Of a DNA stretch of 64,000 nucleotides, positions 61,847-64,000 are shown one piece after another. The translations under genes and the position numbers were made by a program. Below the pieces are notes generated by a model that was given only the letters and a program-made list of their open reading frames with translations, was not told where the DNA came from and made no database searches. The stretch is from Cognatiluteimonas profundi (GTDB taxonomy: Bacteria; Pseudomonadota; Gammaproteobacteria; Xanthomonadales; Xanthomonadaceae): NCBI RefSeq assembly GCF_009792795.1, contig NZ_VKHQ01000003.1, positions 735,601 through 799,600 of the forward strand. The letters run 5' to 3'. Positions within the stretch are counted from its first letter, which is position 1. Each line of letters begins with the position of its first letter.

Positions 61847-61860
61847 TTGACGCAGGTCAA
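61847..61860 (-). promoter_or_regulatory. FNR/FixK-type operator upstream of BON-SDR operon
   Basis: TTGACGCAGGTCAA is a perfect palindrome of the CRP/FNR family type (TTGA-N6-TCAA), differing from the FNR consensus only by C/G instead of T/A at the inner position. On the minus strand TCTACT at 61824-61819 falls at the -10 position if the box is centred at -41.5. It lies in the 86-bp gap between the ATPase stop and the BON start. Confidence 0.65.
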
Positions 61861-61877
61861 CGGCCGCTGCACGCGCC

Positions 61878-64000
61878 TCAGGCCGATGCGTGGGCAACGC
61901 CTTGGCGATGATGGCGACCACCAACCCCGCGCCCAAGGCGCTTGAGCAGGACGACGACGAGCAGCGGCAACGCGACGGCGAGCAGCCACCACCCGAGCGG
62001 CGCGGGAGCGAACCCGAACCAGCGCGCCGGACCCGCCATGCGCGTCACCAGCACGAGAAACACCGATGCCATGGCCGTGACCGCCCAGAACGCCACATTC
62101 CTGTGTCGCAAGGTCGTCAGCATCGACGCACCCGACCGGTACAGTGTGATGAGACCGAGGTTGCCGGCGACCAGCGCGGTGAACGCGAGCGACCCCACTT
62201 GCGGCGCCGGGAGCGCCTGCCAGGTGCCGATGGCGTACACGGCGGCCACCACCAGGAACATCACCGCGCCGTGGCCGAGGCTGACCAGCAGGCTCGCCAT
62301 GCCCAGCAGGCGTTCGCCGGAGGGGCGCGGCGGGCGACGCATGATGTCGTCCGTTGCCGTCTCCTGCTCGAACACGATGGAGCAGGCCGGATCGATGATC
62401 AGCTCCAGGAAGACCACGTGCAGCGGCAACAACACCAGCGGGCCGCCCGCCAGCAGCGGCAACAACGCCAGCCCGGCAATCGGAACGTGCACCGCGAGGA
62501 TGTAGTGCACGGCGCGGCGGATGTTGGCGTAGATGTTCCGGCCCTGCCGGATGGCGTGCACCACGGTGACGAAGTTGTCGTCCAGCAGCACGATCGATGC
62601 CGCCTCCCGCGCAACGTCGGTACCGCGGCCGCCCATCGCGATGCCGACGTGGGACGCCATCAGTGCTGGTGCGTCATTGACCCCATCCCCCGTCATCGCC
62701 ACGACGTGGCCGTCGCGCTTGAGCGCGTTGACCAGTCGTAGCTTGTGCTCGGGATGGACGCGCGCGAAGACGTTGCTGTTCGCCACGCGGTGCGCAAGGG
62801 TGTCGTCGTCCATGGCCTCGATGTCCCGGCCCAGGATCACGTCGCCCTCGCCGTCCAGCCCGGCCTGCCGCGCGATGGCGCGCGCGGTTTCCAGGTGGTC
62901 GCCCGTCAGCATGATCACGCGCACCCCGGCGGCGCGCGCCTCCGCGACCGCCTCGGGCACGCCTGCACGCAAGGGGTCGGCGAACCCCACCAGGCCGCAC
63001 CAGCGGAATGCGAAATCGCCCATCCCGGGCGGGATCGTCGTCGCGTCCGCCGATGCCGCCGCCAGCACGCGCAGGCCGCGTCGCGCCATGGCGTCGACTT
63101 CGCCGAGCACATGCCCGCGCTCGTCCGGCTGCAGGCGACACAGGTCCGCGACGGTTTCCGGCGCGCCCTTGCACGCCGCGATGCGCACGCCATCGGCCTG
63201 CAGCCAGACATGCGTAACCGCCGGACATCCCGGCGACAGTGGATATTCCCGCAGGTGCCGCGGCGCACCGGGTCCATCGCCGGTGAATCCGGCGGCCTCG
63301 TGCAGCGCGCGCTCCATGGGGTCATGCGAATGCAGTCGGCTCGCCAGCGCCGCGATGTCGAGCAATCGGCGTAGCGCGGCATTCGTGGACCCCGCATCGC
63401 CGCATTCGCCATCGCTGCGCAGTTCGGCGACGGCCATCCTGTTCTCGGTAAGCGTGCCGGTCTTGTCGGTGCACAGGACCGTCGTCGCACCGAGCGCTTC
63501 GATTGCCGGGGTCCTTCGCACGAGGGCCTGTTGCTGTGCCATGCGCCAGGCTCCCAGTGCCAGGAAGACCGCCAGCACCACCGGGAATTCCTCCGGGATC
63601 GTCGCCATCGCAAGCGTCAGGCCGGCCAGCAATGCCGGCAACCAGCCGCCGCGCGTCATCAGGTACAGCACCGACATCATCACGCACGCCGCCAGTGCCA
63701 AAGCCGCGAACACGACCACGATGCGACGCATTTCGCGTTGCATCGCAGTGGGCTCGACATGGATGGATCGCAGCGCCACGCCGATGCGCCCGACTGCCGT
63801 GCGCGATCCCGTCGCCACCACGACCGCCCGTCCATGCCCGCGCACCACCAGTGTGCTCGCGTGCAGCAATGCATCCTCGTCTGCGGCCTGCGCGACACCG
63901 CGCCGCACCGGCACCGATTCGCCGGTCAGCAGCGACTCGTCGGCATACAGATCGGTTTCGTCGAGCACGCGCGCGTCGGCGGCGATGCGCTCGCCTTCGG
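61878..64000 (-). CDS. P-type cation-transporting ATPase (5' end outside window)
   Basis: About 707 residues are visible, and the frame is open to the right edge. P-type features: actuator TGES in ADESLLTGESVPVRRG, phosphorylation site CTDKTGTLTENRMAV, VIMLTGDHLETARAIA and the hinge MTGDGVNDAPALM. About six C-terminal helices follow. Helix 4 contains TIPEEFPVVLAVFLALGAWR, so Pro-Glu-Glu replaces the Pro-Glu-Gly of SERCA-type pumps; no CPC metal motif is seen. This fits the Ca2+/Mg2+-type (P2/P3-like) pumps; the ion is unproven. The tail is basic and Gly/His-rich. The BON-SDR genes follow on the same strand. Confidence 0.92.
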   Translation of the reverse strand, partial: EGERIAADARVLDETDLYADESLLTGESVPVRRGVAQAADEDALLHASTLVVRGHGRAVVVATGSRTAVGRIGVALRSIHVEPTAMQREMRRIVVVFAALALAACVMMSVLYLMTRGGWLPALLAGLTLAMATIPEEFPVVLAVFLALGAWRMAQQQALVRRTPAIEALGATTVLCTDKTGTLTENRMAVAELRSDGECGDAGSTNAALRRLLDIAALASRLHSHDPMERALHEAAGFTGDGPGAPRHLREYPLSPGCPAVTHVWLQADGVRIAACKGAPETVADLCRLQPDERGHVLGEVDAMARRGLRVLAAASADATTIPPGMGDFAFRWCGLVGFADPLRAGVPEAVAEARAAGVRVIMLTGDHLETARAIARQAGLDGEGDVILGRDIEAMDDDTLAHRVANSNVFARVHPEHKLRLVNALKRDGHVVAMTGDGVNDAPALMASHVGIAMGGRGTDVAREAASIVLLDDNFVTVVHAIRQGRNIYANIRRAVHYILAVHVPIAGLALLPLLAGGPLVLLPLHVVFLELIIDPACSIVFEQETATDDIMRRPPRPSGERLLGMASLLVSLGHGAVMFLVVAAVYAIGTWQALPAPQVGSLAFTALVAGNLGLITLYRSGASMLTTLRHRNVAFWAVTAMASVFLVLVTRMAGPARWFGFAPAPLGWWLLAVALPLLVVVLLKRLGRGVGGRHHRQGVAHASA

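Overview
The window is GC-rich chromosomal DNA from a gammaproteobacterium, most likely a member of the Xanthomonadales (Lysobacter/Luteimonas/Xanthomonas relatives). That is inferred from gene order (maf-rng-yhdP, leuS-lptE-holA-nadD-rsfS-rlmH, queA-tgt-yajC-secDF, rsmD-coaD-fdx, mutY-yggX), from families common in that group (DUF6491 lipoprotein, M13 peptidase clusters, gapA-arsJ) and from short palindromic repeats of the kind seen in xanthomonads and pseudomonads. I see no phage, transposase, plasmid or CRISPR sequence. Most genes are densely packed, and ATGA/GTGA stop-start overlaps are frequent.

Layout. 1-2.5 kb: yhdP (cut by the left edge), rng and maf on the minus strand. 2.6-4.4 kb: a SIMPL protein, a small hydrophilic protein and a TonB-domain protein. 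4.5-10.5 kb: minus-strand operon leuS-lptE-holA-nadD-rsfS-rlmH. 10.7-17 kb, plus strand: amidohydrolase, SemiSWEET, CnoX-like thioredoxin/TPR protein, membrane Ser/Thr kinase with a C-terminal sulfatase-modifying-factor-like domain, DUF502 protein and queuosine-precursor transporter. 17-20 kb: rhlE and a beta-CASP metallo-beta-lactamase protein. 20.3-26.9 kb: three tandem M13 metallopeptidases plus the tail of a further copy. 27-34.4 kb: rhomboid protease, ATL protein, phosphate transport pair, CNNM/CorC protein, ExoD, and divergent trmJ/suhB. 34.5-40 kb: queA-tgt-yajC-secD-secF. 40-47.5 kb: class III aminotransferase, an MBL/TMEM43-like/MAPEG operon, ggt, ferredoxin, lipoprotein, coaD and rsmD. 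47.6-51.8 kb: ftsY, an AsmA-like protein, mutY, yggX and a lipoprotein. 52-56 kb: tRNA-Phe, an outer-membrane protein with a CxxCxC start plus its TlpA partner, and a YeiH-type exporter with a LysR regulator. 56-58.3 kb: arsJ and its dedicated GAPDH. 58.3-64 kb: small unknown genes, a universal stress protein, BON and SDR genes, and a P-type cation ATPase cut by the right edge.

How the genes work together. Most of the window is core cell biology: protein export (SecDF-YajC, FtsY), tRNA queuosine (YhhQ, Tgt, QueA), LPS assembly (LptE), NAD and CoA synthesis (NadD, CoaD), translation (LeuS, RsfS, RlmH, RsmD, TrmJ, tRNA-Phe) and oxidative or alkylation DNA damage (MutY, YggX, ATL). The accessory parts of most interest are (i) the M13 cluster with a decayed C-terminal tail; (ii) two FNR/ANR-like palindromes, each placed about 41.5 bp upstream of a plausible start site, in front of the universal stress gene and the BON-SDR operon, which suggests a low-oxygen stress regulon that may include the ATPase; (iii) a GAPDH-ArsJ arsenate detoxification pair with no arsR or arsC in view; and (iv) a kinase fused to a degenerate formylglycine-generating-enzyme fold. 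No wholly new system could be shown from sequence alone.
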